DNA from: Gemmatimonadaceae bacterium
Lineage (GTDB): Bacteria; Gemmatimonadota; Gemmatimonadetes; Gemmatimonadales; Gemmatimonadaceae
Direction of reading: 5' to 3'
DNA length: 64,000 nucleotides
Assembly: GCA_035533755.1 (NCBI GenBank)
Contig: DATLTC010000077.1
Coordinates: 1 to 64,000 of the forward strand
In this document: positions 37,191 to 46,161 of the stretch, in pieces
How the letters are laid out: the number at the start of each line of letters is the position of its first letter
Position numbering within the stretch: the first letter of the stretch is position 1
Translations under genes and position numbers: made by a program
Notes under the pieces: generated by a model
Told to the model about the DNA's origin: nothing
Database searches by the model: none
What the model saw: the letters and a program-made list of their open reading frames with translations, nothing else

Positions 37191-38057
37191 TCAGTTCATG
37201 GTCACGGGGGAGCTCAGCGTGAGCGTGAGCGCGGAACCCTCCGGCAGGCAGGCCTGATAGCTCTGCTGCGCCTTGGCCACGACCGCACCGGTGGCCGCGC
37301 CGGCCGCGGCGCCAATCACCGTGGACTTGGTGTTGCGGCCGAAGATCTGGCCGAGAATGGCGCCGGCAATCGCGCCGCCCACGACCTTTTCCTTGTCCGA
37401 AGGGCCGGTGGATGGCGCCTCGACCCGCTGCGGCGGCGTGGTGGATACGATGTCCCCGGTGGCGGGATAGGCGACGCCGCCGACGTAGATGGCGGCGGGC
37501 TTGAACACGATCCCGCCGCCGTCGGGCGAGTCTGCCGGTCCCACCTGCGCCACCTCGAGCACGACACGCGATCCGGCGGGAACCATCGCGCCGCCGGACC
37601 CGGTGACAGGACTGGTCACCGTGGCCACCAGCTTGTCGCCCACCTTGTTGGTGCCCGTGCAGACGCGCATTCCCGAAGTGAGCGCGAGTTGCGTGCCGGT
37701 GTCGATGACTCTGGCGATGGGGGCCGGCGCCGGCGCCGCGCCAACGATGACCGTCGAATCCGGCTGTTGGGCCGGCTGCGTGTCTGGCGGCGGCGCCGCG
37801 ACGGTGGCCGCCGGCTGTGGTGCCGAGGCCGGCGTGCTCGCGGATGCCGGCGGTGGGGCGGGCTGCGGCTGCGCCTGGTTGGCTACGGCGGTGTCCTGGA
37901 GGGCCGGCTGGCCATTCATCTGCCCAGCCAAGGCTAGATCGTGCGAGAGGTCCGAATCGGCACGTTCGGCGGTTCGGCGATCGGAGCAGGCCGTGGCAGT
38001 CATCACTGCGCCGGCCAAGGCTATCGCGCGAAAAAGGCTGGAAGATGGCATGGGCAT
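37191..38057 (-). CDS. Lipoprotein with glycine-zipper domain
   Basis: The 288-residue protein has a lipoprotein signal (AIALAGAVMTATAC) and a long Pro/Ala/Gln-rich linker (about 55-110). A beta-rich middle part (110-220; GDKLVATVTSPVTGSGGAMV, PAGSRVVLEV) is followed by a glycine-zipper segment (GGAIAGAILGQIFG, GAAAGAATGAVVAKA). The end is LTLTLSSPVTMN. The glycine zipper can insert into membranes, and this family sits in the outer membrane or periplasm. The start at 38057 has GAGGA seven bases upstream. It precedes the DinB-like gene by 8 bases and is probably co-transcribed with it. Confidence 0.75.
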   Translation of the reverse strand: MPMPSSSLFRAIALAGAVMTATACSDRRTAERADSDLSHDLALAGQMNGQPALQDTAVANQAQPQPAPPPASASTPASAPQPAATVAAPPPDTQPAQQPDSTVIVGAAPAPAPIARVIDTGTQLALTSGMRVCTGTNKVGDKLVATVTSPVTGSGGAMVPAGSRVVLEVAQVGPADSPDGGGIVFKPAAIYVGGVAYPATGDIVSTTPPQRVEAPSTGPSDKEKVVGGAIAGAILGQIFGRNTKSTVIGAAAGAATGAVVAKAQQSYQACLPEGSALTLTLSSPVTMN

Positions 38058-38128
38058 GGGGCGGTCCTCGATGACGCGGGCGATGCAGGCTGTGGAATGA
38101 TACACATCCCGTGGCTCGGCGTTCTCCG

Positions 38129-38815
38129 TCAGGAGGCGCGGCGGTCCGACCGGTGGTGGTGCGCGGGCCAGAGCTCGGTTTGCGGGAGCTCTTCATCGAG
38201 GCGGCTGCGCACACGCGCCGCGACGTCGTCGATCGCGTCCGGATCGGCGACGAGGTCGTACTCGCGCACGTCGAGGCGCAGCACCGGACAGTGGTGGAAC
38301 CCGGCGATCCACCGCTCGTAGCGGCCGTGGAGGGCGCGCCAGTATTCCGGATCCGTGTCTCGCTCCTTGGGACGGCCGCGGGTGGCGATGCGCTCGACGA
38401 TCGTCTCGAGCGGTCCGTGCAGGTAAAGGAGGAGGCGGGGTGGGCGCGCGGCGGGTGCGTGCAGCAGTTCGGCGTAGAGCTGCTGGTAGAGCCGCCATTC
38501 GTCGGGGCTCATGAGGTCCTGCTCGAACAGGCCGCGGGCGAACACCTCGGCGTCCTCATACCAGGTGCGGTCGAGCACCCAGCTGCCGCCGGTACCGACG
38601 ATGCGGCGCATGGCGGCGAATCGCGTGGCGAGAAAGTGGAGCTGGAGGTGCATGCCATAGGCACGCATGCCGTCGGGGCCCGCGTAGAACCGGTCGAGCC
38701 AGGGGTTCTCGTCATCCACGCTCTCGAGGGCCAATTGCAGGCCGAAGCGGGACGCGAGGGCGCGCGCGAGGGTCGTCTTGCCGGACCCCACCATGCCTGC
38801 TACACCGAGCAACAT
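38129..38815 (-). CDS. Deoxynucleoside kinase
   Basis: The 228-residue protein has the P-loop GMVGSGKTTL at the N terminus and the family segments LDRFYAGPDG, LQLHFLATRF, DRTWYEDAEVFA and LYLHGPLETIVERIATRGR (a lid-like region rich in Arg). This is the fold of deoxyadenosine/deoxyguanosine kinases, which phosphorylate deoxynucleosides in salvage. Substrate preference cannot be read from sequence. It is a soluble single gene, 71 bases upstream of the glycine-zipper gene. Confidence 0.88.
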   Translation of the reverse strand: MLLGVAGMVGSGKTTLARALASRFGLQLALESVDDENPWLDRFYAGPDGMRAYGMHLQLHFLATRFAAMRRIVGTGGSWVLDRTWYEDAEVFARGLFEQDLMSPDEWRLYQQLYAELLHAPAARPPRLLLYLHGPLETIVERIATRGRPKERDTDPEYWRALHGRYERWIAGFHHCPVLRLDVREYDLVADPDAIDDVAARVRSRLDEELPQTELWPAHHHRSDRRAS

Positions 38816-38844
38816 GGAGGAAAGGTAGTGAGCGCCGGCGACGG

Positions 38845-38875
38845 GCGGAGGGGGCGCGACCAGCGACCCCTCCGC
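38845..38875 (-). terminator. Hairpin after the first Rieske gene
   Basis: A 9-bp stem (38845-38853 with 38867-38875, loop 13) lies 6 bases past the Rieske gene's stop codon at 38882. A U tract is missing. Confidence 0.4.
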
Positions 38876-38881
38876 CGCGCG

Positions 38882-39409
38882 TTACAGCGTGAGGAAGGCG
38901 GCCTTCCAGAGGTCGGGATCCGAATCTTCCTGATACAGCTTGTCCAGATCCACCGTGACGTTGCCGCCGTTCTTCTGCACGGCGAAGCGGTCCATGCTGC
39001 GCGTGGCGCGCCCGTCGATGAACACGCCGTCGGCCGTGTATTCGGAGTGGTGCTTGGGACAATGGAATTCCTGGTCCGCCGGGTCCCACCGCAGGGCGGT
39101 GTTCTGGTGCGGACAGGCCAGCGAGAACGCGAACAGCTTGCCTTGGGTGCGCGCGATGATGACCGATTGGTCCTGATCGATGTTGACGCTGTCGGTGCCG
39201 GGGATGGCGTAGCTCTTGAGCTGGTCGCCGCTGTGCACGGCGCGGATGAACCGCGTCTCGAGCGCGGCGGCGTTGGCGGGCAATGCGCCCAGCGCGACGA
39301 GGGTGCCGGCCACCATGACCGCGGCGTCGCGCAGGAACTGCCGGCGTCCTCCCACCGCGCAGCCTGCACACGCGTCGTCGACGCCGCCGGGAACGTGCTT
39401 CGTATCCAT
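38882..39409 (-). CDS. Rieske [2Fe-2S] protein A, Tat-exported, without disulfide cysteines
   Basis: The 175-residue protein has a twin-arginine type leader (GGRRQFLRDAAVMVAGTLVA). Its Rieske cluster ligands are C99 and H101 (CPHQ) and C117 and H120 (CPKH). The two extra cysteines that form the disulfide in high-potential Rieske proteins are absent, so a lower potential is likely. The protein probably acts at the periplasmic face. The ATG at 39409 has GGAG nine bases upstream. It follows a four-helix membrane protein by 23 bases and looks like its partner. Confidence 0.85.
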   Translation of the reverse strand: MDTKHVPGGVDDACAGCAVGGRRQFLRDAAVMVAGTLVALGALPANAAALETRFIRAVHSGDQLKSYAIPGTDSVNIDQDQSVIIARTQGKLFAFSLACPHQNTALRWDPADQEFHCPKHHSEYTADGVFIDGRATRSMDRFAVQKNGGNVTVDLDKLYQEDSDPDLWKAAFLTL

Positions 39410-39432
39410 CACTCCATTCTCCAGAATGCGCA

Positions 39433-39936
39433 TTACATGTTCGCCAGGATGATGCCGGCGAGTGAGATGGTGAACCAGAGGCCGATGCTCGCGAGCGCGG
39501 TGCGCCGCAGCGTGGCCCAACGCTCGACGCCATTGGCCGTGCCCTCGCGCAACCCGCGTTCGGTGCGCTGCATGACGTAGCCGTTGACGAGGAGCGCGAC
39601 GATCAGCGCCATCTTGGTCCAGAACACCCAGGAACCGAAAAACGTCTTGACGTCGGCGGCGAACAGCAGCAGTCCCGAGATTGCCGAAACGGCGAGCCCG
39701 CCGATCACCCACGCGTGCACGGTACCCATGTCCTCGAGGTGCAGGGCGCGCACCGAGTCGCCGGCCTTGATGGCGCGGAACGTGTCACGGTCGGTGGACA
39801 GGGCGAAGCCGCCGGCCAGCACGAGCGCGCCAACGTGGAGGAAGGTGACCACCGTGGGCACCACCTTGGAACGGTCGTAGAACTCGGCCCAGGGCTTCAG
39901 CAGGTGTACCACCAACTCGGGTGCGGCGAGAATCAT
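39433..39936 (-). CDS. Four-helix membrane protein with helix-borne histidines (module A)
   Basis: The 167-residue protein has four hydrophobic helices (about 27-48, 73-94, 101-120, 143-165). His residues lie within or at the ends of the first two helices ([12 protein letters not shown] and [17 protein letters not shown]). That is compatible with a haem b site, as in small cytochrome b-like or CopD-like proteins; I do not recognise the exact family. It stands directly before the Rieske A gene. It may be the membrane anchor or electron partner of the Rieske protein. Confidence 0.6.
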   Translation of the reverse strand: MILAAPELVVHLLKPWAEFYDRSKVVPTVVTFLHVGALVLAGGFALSTDRDTFRAIKAGDSVRALHLEDMGTVHAWVIGGLAVSAISGLLLFAADVKTFFGSWVFWTKMALIVALLVNGYVMQRTERGLREGTANGVERWATLRRTALASIGLWFTISLAGIILANM

Positions 39937-40074
39937 AGGGAGAGGTGTTGGGTCCGGGTCTGCACTGAGGCGCCGGGTGGATGGAGCGGCACGAGCCGGG
40001 CGGCTCGCGCGACGTTGGATAACGCGTGGAGGTCCGGAATCGTTCGCGGGTCGTGCGCGTGGCGTGTCACGACG

Positions 40075-40527
40075 TCACGACCCGATGGTCAGCAGGTCGG
40101 TGGTCGCGTCATAGGAGGTGCTGTACTGCGTGAGGGCCCGGTTGGCGGGCCCGCGCGTGACCTGGCCACTGCTGTTGAACGACGCCCCGTGGCAGGGGCA
40201 GTAGAACGCGTTGCTCTGCAGGACGGTGAGGCAGCCCTGGTGGGTGCAGACCATGGAGTAGGCGGCGAAGGTGGCGGCTCCGGTTCGTTTGACGGCGCGG
40301 TAGCTGTCCACCTGGACGAGTCGGCCGACGGTGGCGAGCCCGGCGTAGTTGCCGACCTTGAAGCCCGGTGCCGTATTGCCGCCCGATGAGCCGTTGCCGT
40401 TGGGAACCGTCACGGCCGTGGGCCCGATCTGCCCGTTGCCGCATCCGACGACGACCGCGGCGGCCGCGGCGGCGAGCGCCGATTTGGCGAGAAACTCCCG
40501 CCGGCTCACGCAATCCTCACATCCCAT
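40075..40527 (-). CDS. Rieske [2Fe-2S] protein B, Tat-exported, with disulfide cysteines
   Basis: The 150-residue protein has a twin-arginine leader (SRREFLAKSALAAAAAAVVV) ending in a Cys that could be a lipoprotein site (VGC). Ligands are C94 and H96 (CTHQGC) and C110 and H113 (CPCH). C99 and C112 form the disulfide of classical high-potential Rieske proteins. The start at 40527 has GGGAG five bases upstream. It is the second Rieske gene in this stretch, again preceded by a small membrane-protein gene. Bases 39937-40074 hold no gene. Confidence 0.88.
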   Translation of the reverse strand: MGCEDCVSRREFLAKSALAAAAAAVVVGCGNGQIGPTAVTVPNGNGSSGGNTAPGFKVGNYAGLATVGRLVQVDSYRAVKRTGAATFAAYSMVCTHQGCLTVLQSNAFYCPCHGASFNSSGQVTRGPANRALTQYSTSYDATTDLLTIGS

Positions 40528-40591
40528 GGGTGCTCCCGGTGTCATGCATCATGTGTGACGTCCACGCGGCGGCCGCCGAGCGGACCGCGCG

Positions 40592-41182
40592 TCAATGATT
40601 GAAGAAGGTCATCATCAGACTGCTGGCGAGGGTGAGGCCCATCGCCGAGATCGTGATCGTGCGGTGCAACTGGCGTTTGGCGAGGCTGTTCTGGGCCTGC
40701 GTGGCCACCGTGCTCCCGGCGTAGCTGAACGCCCCGTCGGCGATCAGCATCGTGAGCGTGTGCACGATACGCATGGTCCGGTGATCGGGAACGTTTCGCG
40801 AGTCCCAGAGGTTCCAGAGACCGGTGACCGTATTGACGGCGAACACGCCGACGAGCGCCGTGGCGAACACGCGATGTCCGGTGATCGCCCAGGTGGGCGC
40901 GTTGCGCGACTCGGCCCACAGGCGCCGGCCAAAGACGTACTCGCCGGCGAACAGCGGGTAGATGGCGTAGCTCATGTCGCGGTGGATCGCGAGGCGCGAG
41001 TAGTACGCGTCGCTGAGTTCGATGGCGCGGGGACGCGGCCTCCGGCGCACCGTGTCGCGCGGCGCCGGGACGACGAACGGCGCCGCGGGCTGCGAGTCTC
41101 TCACCGGGACCGGGTTCGGCGGCGTGGTGTCGGCGAACGCGCCCGTGGATAACGTCAGTGCGAGGACGGCGTGAACGAGCAT
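40592..41182 (-). CDS. Small membrane protein with helix-borne histidines (module B)
   Basis: The 196-residue protein has a signal-like first helix (MLVHAVLALTLSTGAFA), a Pro-rich stretch, and three or four further helices with His at helix ends (AITGHRVFATALVGVFAV, HRTMRIVHTLTMLIADGAF, HRTITISAMGLTLASSLMM). Several paired histidines in helices are what one expects of a cytochrome b561-like haem protein, but the family was not recognised. It lies upstream of Rieske B on the same strand, mirroring module A. The ATG at 41182 is the best start; no strong ribosome binding site is seen. Confidence 0.55.
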   Translation of the reverse strand: MLVHAVLALTLSTGAFADTTPPNPVPVRDSQPAAPFVVPAPRDTVRRRPRPRAIELSDAYYSRLAIHRDMSYAIYPLFAGEYVFGRRLWAESRNAPTWAITGHRVFATALVGVFAVNTVTGLWNLWDSRNVPDHRTMRIVHTLTMLIADGAFSYAGSTVATQAQNSLAKRQLHRTITISAMGLTLASSLMMTFFNH

Positions 41183-41431
41183 CGGAGCCCAGGACGGAGG
41201 GATGTCAGCGGCCGCGCAGCGCGCGCGCGACCGACGCCATGACGAGGGTGCGGGACAGTACCCCCCACCCGGAATGTTTGATCCATCACCTAATCTATGC
41301 CCCGGCCGCCGTTCGGGTTCCCGGGAGGGGACGCGAACGGCCCGCCGGCGGGGCTGCGATGCCGGGACGGGTGGGCGCGCGGCCTGGGCAGGCCGTGGAC
41401 AATGCGGTACCGACACCGTAATTCGCAGCGT

Positions 41432-42328
41432 ATGCAGATCGCACTGTCGGGGTCGTCGGGATTTCTGGGGCGCCATCTCGAGCGCCGTCTGGAGGATGCC
41501 GGGCACGTGGTGCGGCGCCTGGTGCGCACGGCCGATGCGCGCGACGGCATCGTGTGGAACCCCGAGGCCGGCGGGCTCGATCCGGCGGCCCTGTCGGGCA
41601 TCGACGTGGTGGTTCATCTGGCCGGCGAGCCGATCGCGCAGCGGTGGACGCGGGAGCGCAAGCGTCGCATTCGCGAGAGCCGGGTGCGGGGCACGGAGAC
41701 GATCGCGCGGGCGATGGTCGGCGCGCGCGATCGTCCGCGCGTGCTGTTGTCGGGCTCGGCGGTGGGGATCTACGGTGATCGCGGGGACGAGGTGCTGGAC
41801 GAGCGCAGCGGGCGGGGCAAGGACTTCCTGGCCGCAGTGGCCACGGAGTGGGAGCGGGCCACCGATCCGGCGCGCGACGTGGGCGTGCGCGTGGTGCAGC
41901 TTCGGACCGGGTTGGTGCTGGCGGAGGATGGCGGCGCGCTGGCCAAGATGCTGCCGCTGTTCCGGGCCGGCGTGGGGGGGCCGATCGGGACGGGGCGGCA
42001 GTGGATGAGTTGGATCACGCGGGAGGATTTCGTGCGGGCGGTGCTGTTCCTGCTCGGCGCGGAGGAGGCGGCAGGGCCGGTGAACGTGGTGGGGCCGCAT
42101 CCGGCGCGCAACGCGGAATTCGCGCGGCTCCTGGGGCGCGCATTGCACCGGCCGGCGGTGCTGCCGGTGCCGGCCGTGGCCCTGAGGCTGGCATTCGGGG
42201 AGATGGCGCAGAGCACGCTGCTCGCCAGCCAGCGGGCGCTGCCGCGGCGTCTGGGAGAGCTGGGGTTCCAGTTCCGGTTCCCGCTGCTCGCCGACGGGCT
42301 GGCGTTCGAATTGGGGCGGACGGTCTAG
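41432..42328 (+). CDS. TIGR01777-type NAD(P)-dependent epimerase-like protein
   Basis: The 298-residue protein belongs to the extended SDR fold: IALSGSSGFLGRHLERRLE dinucleotide motif, VVHLAGEPI, LLSGSAVGIYGDRGDEVLDE and VQLRTGLVLAEDGGALAKML. The GTGRQWMSWITREDFVRAVL stretch and the C-terminal DUF1731-like end are those of the YfcH/TIGR01777 family. Its substrate is unknown. The 249 bases upstream (41183-41431) are a divergent spacer with no gene and no clear promoter. The end overlaps the convergent LytTR gene by 4 bases. Confidence 0.88.
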   Translation: MQIALSGSSGFLGRHLERRLEDAGHVVRRLVRTADARDGIVWNPEAGGLDPAALSGIDVVVHLAGEPIAQRWTRERKRRIRESRVRGTETIARAMVGARDRPRVLLSGSAVGIYGDRGDEVLDERSGRGKDFLAAVATEWERATDPARDVGVRVVQLRTGLVLAEDGGALAKMLPLFRAGVGGPIGTGRQWMSWITREDFVRAVLFLLGAEEAAGPVNVVGPHPARNAEFARLLGRALHRPAVLPVPAVALRLAFGEMAQSTLLASQRALPRRLGELGFQFRFPLLADGLAFELGRTV

Positions 42329-42807
42329 CCGATCAGCGCGTCGAGGCGGTCGCTGAACACGCGGCTGGCCGAGAGCCGCGTGCCGTCGTCGAGGATCACC
42401 ACGTATTCCCCGTGCAGCCAGGGCTGCAGCTCGCGGATGCGGTCGACGTTGACGATGGCCGATCGGTGGATGCGGACGAAGACGGCGGGGTCGAGCCGCG
42501 TCTCCATGTTCTTCATGCTCTGGCGGAGCACGTGCGCGCTGCCGCGGACGTGCAGCCGCACGTAGTTGCCGGCGGCCTCCACCCATTCGATCTCCTCCTG
42601 GCGGAGGAAGAGCAGGCGGCGTTCGGAGCGCACGACGATGCGAGAGCGCTGGCGTTCGGCGCGCAGCAGTTCGAACACCGTGCGGGCGATGGAATCGACG
42701 CGGGACGGCGCGGTGCCGGCCCGGTCGCGGTTTGAAACGTCGGGACGGAGCGCGTCGCCGTGTGGATCATCCTCGGCAAGGCTCAGCAGTCGGGTGGATT
42801 CCGTCAT
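42325..42807 (-). CDS. LytTR-domain DNA-binding regulator, without receiver
   Basis: The 160-residue protein has a charged N-terminal part and the LytTR domain at about 60-158 (RRLLFLRQEEIEWVEAAGNY, MKNMETRLDPAVFVRIHRSA, IVNVDRIRELQPWLHGEY, VVILDDGTRLSASRVF). The domain binds short direct repeats in promoters. There is no receiver domain, so it must respond to something else or act constitutively. The ATG at 42807 is used; a TTG five codons upstream is possible. Bases 42808-42968 upstream hold no gene. Confidence 0.87.
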   Translation of the reverse strand: MTESTRLLSLAEDDPHGDALRPDVSNRDRAGTAPSRVDSIARTVFELLRAERQRSRIVVRSERRLLFLRQEEIEWVEAAGNYVRLHVRGSAHVLRQSMKNMETRLDPAVFVRIHRSAIVNVDRIRELQPWLHGEYVVILDDGTRLSASRVFSDRLDALIG

Positions 42808-42968
42808 GGGACAGTTCCGCAAGGGTGAAGGGATGCGGGGCGCGAGACACGGGCCTCAGGCACTTAGACACCGTTCCCTACGGATTGGTAGCCGTTCTGG
42901 TGTCCGTAATCTGTAAAGACATGGTGAACGATACCCGGCGTTGGTCGGAGGCCGCGGTGCGGAACGAC

Positions 42969-42999
42969 GAACGCCCGCGACGCGAGGTCGCGGGCGTTC
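42969..42999 (-). terminator. Hairpin after the first pilin cluster
   Basis: A perfect 13-bp stem (42969-42981 with 42987-42999, loop GCGAG) is 26 bases downstream of the PilX-like gene that ends at 43025. No strong U tract follows. Confidence 0.55.
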
Positions 43000-43024
43000 C
43001 ACGTGCATCTGGACCGAGGTGCGC

Positions 43025-44977
43025 TCAGGGGCCCGGGGTGAGGCTCTGGAACAGCGAGACAACGTTGAAGCCCACGGGATTGAGCTCGAAGTACCGGTTA
43101 TCCTGGAACCTGCCCGTGGTGGGGAAGTACGGGGGCGGGTTCACCGCGGCGCAGCGGTCATAGCTGTATTGTTTGATGTACCCCTGGCCGGAACTGTAAC
43201 CCACGGGGCCGCGGTCCTGCTGGATCAGCCCGCCGGTCAGGTATAGGCAGCCGCGGCCGTCGGAGTTGCCGGCACACGTCTGGCCGCTGCTCGGACCGGT
43301 GGTGTAGTTCTGCACCATGAACGACGTGTTGAGCGCCATGAGCACGCCCTGGATGTACAGGTCATGCGAATCGTCGAACGACTTGTACGACCCCGTGAAG
43401 CTCTGCGGGGTGTTGATGGCGTTGTCGGCCACGACGATGTTGTTGTCGGCGAGCAGACCGAGGATGTCGGCGCAGGTGCCGAGGGCTGGATCGTCGGCGT
43501 CTCGCATGTCGTCGAGGATCACGATCGTGCCGCCCTTGGCATACATGGTTTCCCGCCCGCGGAGCGTGCCGCTGACGCCTACCGTGCCGGCGAAGGTGAC
43601 GACGCCCTTGACGTTGATGTTGTATCCGCGGTAGAGCGGGAACAGATACTTGGCGTCGACGCGCCTGGCGGAGACGGCCGCGTTGGGCGAGTTGGAATAG
43701 AGCGACCATGCGCCATACTGGTCTTTGGGCGTGAACGTCGTATCGCTGCCGCCCTTCTGGATGGCGTTGGTGGTGTAGTTGGATCCGGTGCCGGGGTCGA
43801 GGATGCTCGTGGTGCGCGCCACGGCCACGAGGTGCGGATCGCCGCCGAGATAGCAGCGGGCATTGGCATGCCCCATGATCGTGGAGGCGGACGCCGAGCC
43901 TTCGCTGTTGGCCTGCGTGGAGTTCATCGTGCCGCCGTTCGCAGTCAACATCGCGCTCTTGAACCAGGTGGTGTTGTGCACGGAGATCGGGAAGAACACG
44001 CTCACGCCGTTGACCACATGCCAGTCGCCGCAGTTCTTGGTCTCGTTGGCAGCGTCACCGCGCAGCCACGCGGTCTGGCCAGAGTTCGCGGTGTACACGC
44101 GGAAGAAGCCATCCTGGATGGCCAGTGAATCGCCGGTGCCCATGATGTCGGTGGCCACGAACTCGACGCGCTGTCGGACCGTGGTCTCATCGCCGCTGGT
44201 GGGTGGAGTGAACGCATACCCGGCAAGGCCGGCGTATCCCGTGAGGCTGGCGAGATTGGCCGTGGAAGGCAGCGAGATCTTTGGGGCGTTCTGGTGATAC
44301 CCCATGAGGAACGTGCCGTAGCCGATGCCGCTGATGGTCTGGGCCGTGCTGACGTCGCTATGGAACTTGGCGCCGCCGCTTCCGATGTGGATGACGTCGT
44401 TGGAATAGACGGGTCCCCAGAGTTCGTCGCCGCTGTTGAAGTAGATGGTCACTCCGCCGCAGCAGGTCTCGGAGTTGGTGTAGTAGGCGAACTTGGCGAA
44501 GCTCTCCTGATCCAATTCGAGTCGCCGGACGAACCCCGAGCCGCGGTTGTCCACGGCCTGGGCAACCACGCTGGCGAACCGGCCGAACTGGCCGGTGGTG
44601 GATCCCGTGGGGCCCACCCAGACGTTGACGCTCACGTTGGGCAGCGTCGTGCCGTCGGCCGCGTACACCGGCTGGTTGGTGATGATCTGAGTCTCTCCGC
44701 TGTCGGGGAGCGAGGCGGGATCGTAGTTGAGCCGGCTCTTGCCAATCTGCAGCGCGGCTTCGGCCGCGTACCGCATCTCCGTTTGCCGGTCGGTGGCCTT
44801 GGCCATGAGCGTGGCGTTGGACGAGAGCACGATGGCCGAGGTGGCGAGCGCCCCGATGGCCAGCGTGAACATGAGCGCCAGGCCCAGCGCGAAGCCGGGC
44901 CGATTCCGGGCGCCATGTGAGGGGCGGAGCCGGGTGTGCGCCAACCGGGCGCGCGAGGTGGTACGATGTGAGCGCAT
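43025..44977 (-). CDS. Long PilX-like minor pilin protein, cluster 1
   Basis: The 650-residue protein has an N-terminal hydrophobic helix of pilin type (RPGFALGLALMFTLAIGALA, cleavage after G expected), then a large beta-rich region. PilX proteins are usually 150-200 residues long, so about 450 residues are extra. Repeating strands with Gly and Asp turns (VVTFAGTVGVSGTLRGRETM, DLYIQGVLMALNTSFMV) suggest a beta-helix-like head. Conserved Cys-containing segments (NCGDWH, NARCYLGGDPH, CLYLTGG) also occur in the cluster 2 paralogue. It probably sits at the tip of a type IV pilus or pseudopilus. GGAAGGA precedes the ATG. Confidence 0.75.
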   Translation of the reverse strand: MRSHRTTSRARLAHTRLRPSHGARNRPGFALGLALMFTLAIGALATSAIVLSSNATLMAKATDRQTEMRYAAEAALQIGKSRLNYDPASLPDSGETQIITNQPVYAADGTTLPNVSVNVWVGPTGSTTGQFGRFASVVAQAVDNRGSGFVRRLELDQESFAKFAYYTNSETCCGGVTIYFNSGDELWGPVYSNDVIHIGSGGAKFHSDVSTAQTISGIGYGTFLMGYHQNAPKISLPSTANLASLTGYAGLAGYAFTPPTSGDETTVRQRVEFVATDIMGTGDSLAIQDGFFRVYTANSGQTAWLRGDAANETKNCGDWHVVNGVSVFFPISVHNTTWFKSAMLTANGGTMNSTQANSEGSASASTIMGHANARCYLGGDPHLVAVARTTSILDPGTGSNYTTNAIQKGGSDTTFTPKDQYGAWSLYSNSPNAAVSARRVDAKYLFPLYRGYNINVKGVVTFAGTVGVSGTLRGRETMYAKGGTIVILDDMRDADDPALGTCADILGLLADNNIVVADNAINTPQSFTGSYKSFDDSHDLYIQGVLMALNTSFMVQNYTTGPSSGQTCAGNSDGRGCLYLTGGLIQQDRGPVGYSSGQGYIKQYSYDRCAAVNPPPYFPTTGRFQDNRYFELNPVGFNVVSLFQSLTPGP

Positions 44978-44991
44978 AGGATTCCTTCCTC

Positions 44992-46152
44992 TCATGGCAC
45001 GACGATCGTGCCGGTCGCGCCGATGGGCGAGCTGGATGGCGTGCAGTCCTGCGCCGACACGCCGTAGACCCAATTGTCGCCGGAGGCCACGTTGTTGTCG
45101 GTCCACGAATACGTCGCCGACCCGGCCGGAACACTGGCCACGGGTTGGTTGAACGTCGGAATGCCAGGGGGGCGTCGGTAGATCGCGTAGCTCTCCACGT
45201 CCTTCTCGCCGCCGCCGTCGTCGCCCGACGCCGGCCACGTGAGGGTGATGAAGGGCGTGGACGCGCCGGCCGTCGAGGTGGTGTAGCTGACGGTCACGCC
45301 GAGCGGGGGATTGCCGCACGTGGTGGCATTCACGAGGCCGGCGTTGAGAATGCGGAGCGTGCTGCGGATGGTCCGCGTCACGATGCTGGTTGGCTGTTTC
45401 GGGTCATGATACACGGCGACGAGCTTCAGCTTCACCATCGTGACGCTGTCCACCAGCGCGAACTTGCCGGTGTCGGAGATGGCCCCGTGAATCGTGGCCT
45501 TGTGGTACAGCGGGAGCGACGACATGGGAATCGCCGTGAGCTTGCCCGTGGTGTCTTCCTTGAAGAACTGGAAGACCGTGTCCCCGGCCGTGTATTGGAT
45601 GCCCCGGGCGATGATCTGCGGCGCCGTGGCGTTCACCCGCCGGTACAGGTTGTACTGGTTGCTGTAGCTCGAGGTGGTGTCCTTTCCGAGGTAGTAGGCG
45701 ATCGTTTCGGCGCCGCTCACCGTGCCGCTCGGCTGCACGTACGTGGAGTTGGGGTAGAAGACCGACATGCCCGGGAGGAGGAGCTTGTTGACGGACTTCA
45801 TGGCGGACACCGAATTGGAATCGGCATTGGTGTCCACGTACACGGCGCCGACGTCGCCCAGTGTGCGCGAGATGAGGTCGACGTTGAACACGATGGCGGT
45901 GGTGTCGGCTTCCACGAGCAGTGGTTGGCCGGCCACCGTACCCACGCCGGCGACCCGCAGGTCACGGTCCAGGGTGGTGACCGCGAAGCGGGCGTTCTGC
46001 TGCGCCTCGAGGCGTCCGCCCTGGGCGCCGAGCAGATTCGAACTCTTGCGGAAGGTCTGCACCGTGGTGGCCATGATGACCATCAGCAGCATCATGGCGA
46101 CGATGACTTCGACCAGGGTGAAGCCGCGGCGGGCCTGGAGTCGGGGCGACAT
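44992..46152 (-). CDS. PilW-like minor pilin with C-terminal Fn3-like domain, cluster 1
   Basis: The 386-residue protein begins with a class III prepilin leader, RRGFTLVEVIVAMMLLMVIM, with the G/F cleavage site and Glu at +5. A long helix and beta-rich pilin head follow (ARFAVTTLDRDLRVAGVG). From about residue 275 a fibronectin type III-like domain is visible (GVTVSYTTSTAGASTPFITL, WPASGDDGGGEKDVESYAIY). A terminal domain that may bind partners fits a minor pilin at the tip. It is 14 bases ahead of the PilX-like gene and 9 bases behind the PilV-like gene. Confidence 0.85.
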   Translation of the reverse strand: MSPRLQARRGFTLVEVIVAMMLLMVIMATTVQTFRKSSNLLGAQGGRLEAQQNARFAVTTLDRDLRVAGVGTVAGQPLLVEADTTAIVFNVDLISRTLGDVGAVYVDTNADSNSVSAMKSVNKLLLPGMSVFYPNSTYVQPSGTVSGAETIAYYLGKDTTSSYSNQYNLYRRVNATAPQIIARGIQYTAGDTVFQFFKEDTTGKLTAIPMSSLPLYHKATIHGAISDTGKFALVDSVTMVKLKLVAVYHDPKQPTSIVTRTIRSTLRILNAGLVNATTCGNPPLGVTVSYTTSTAGASTPFITLTWPASGDDGGGEKDVESYAIYRRPPGIPTFNQPVASVPAGSATYSWTDNNVASGDNWVYGVSAQDCTPSSSPIGATGTIVVP

Positions 46153-46161
46153 ATGGGTTCC

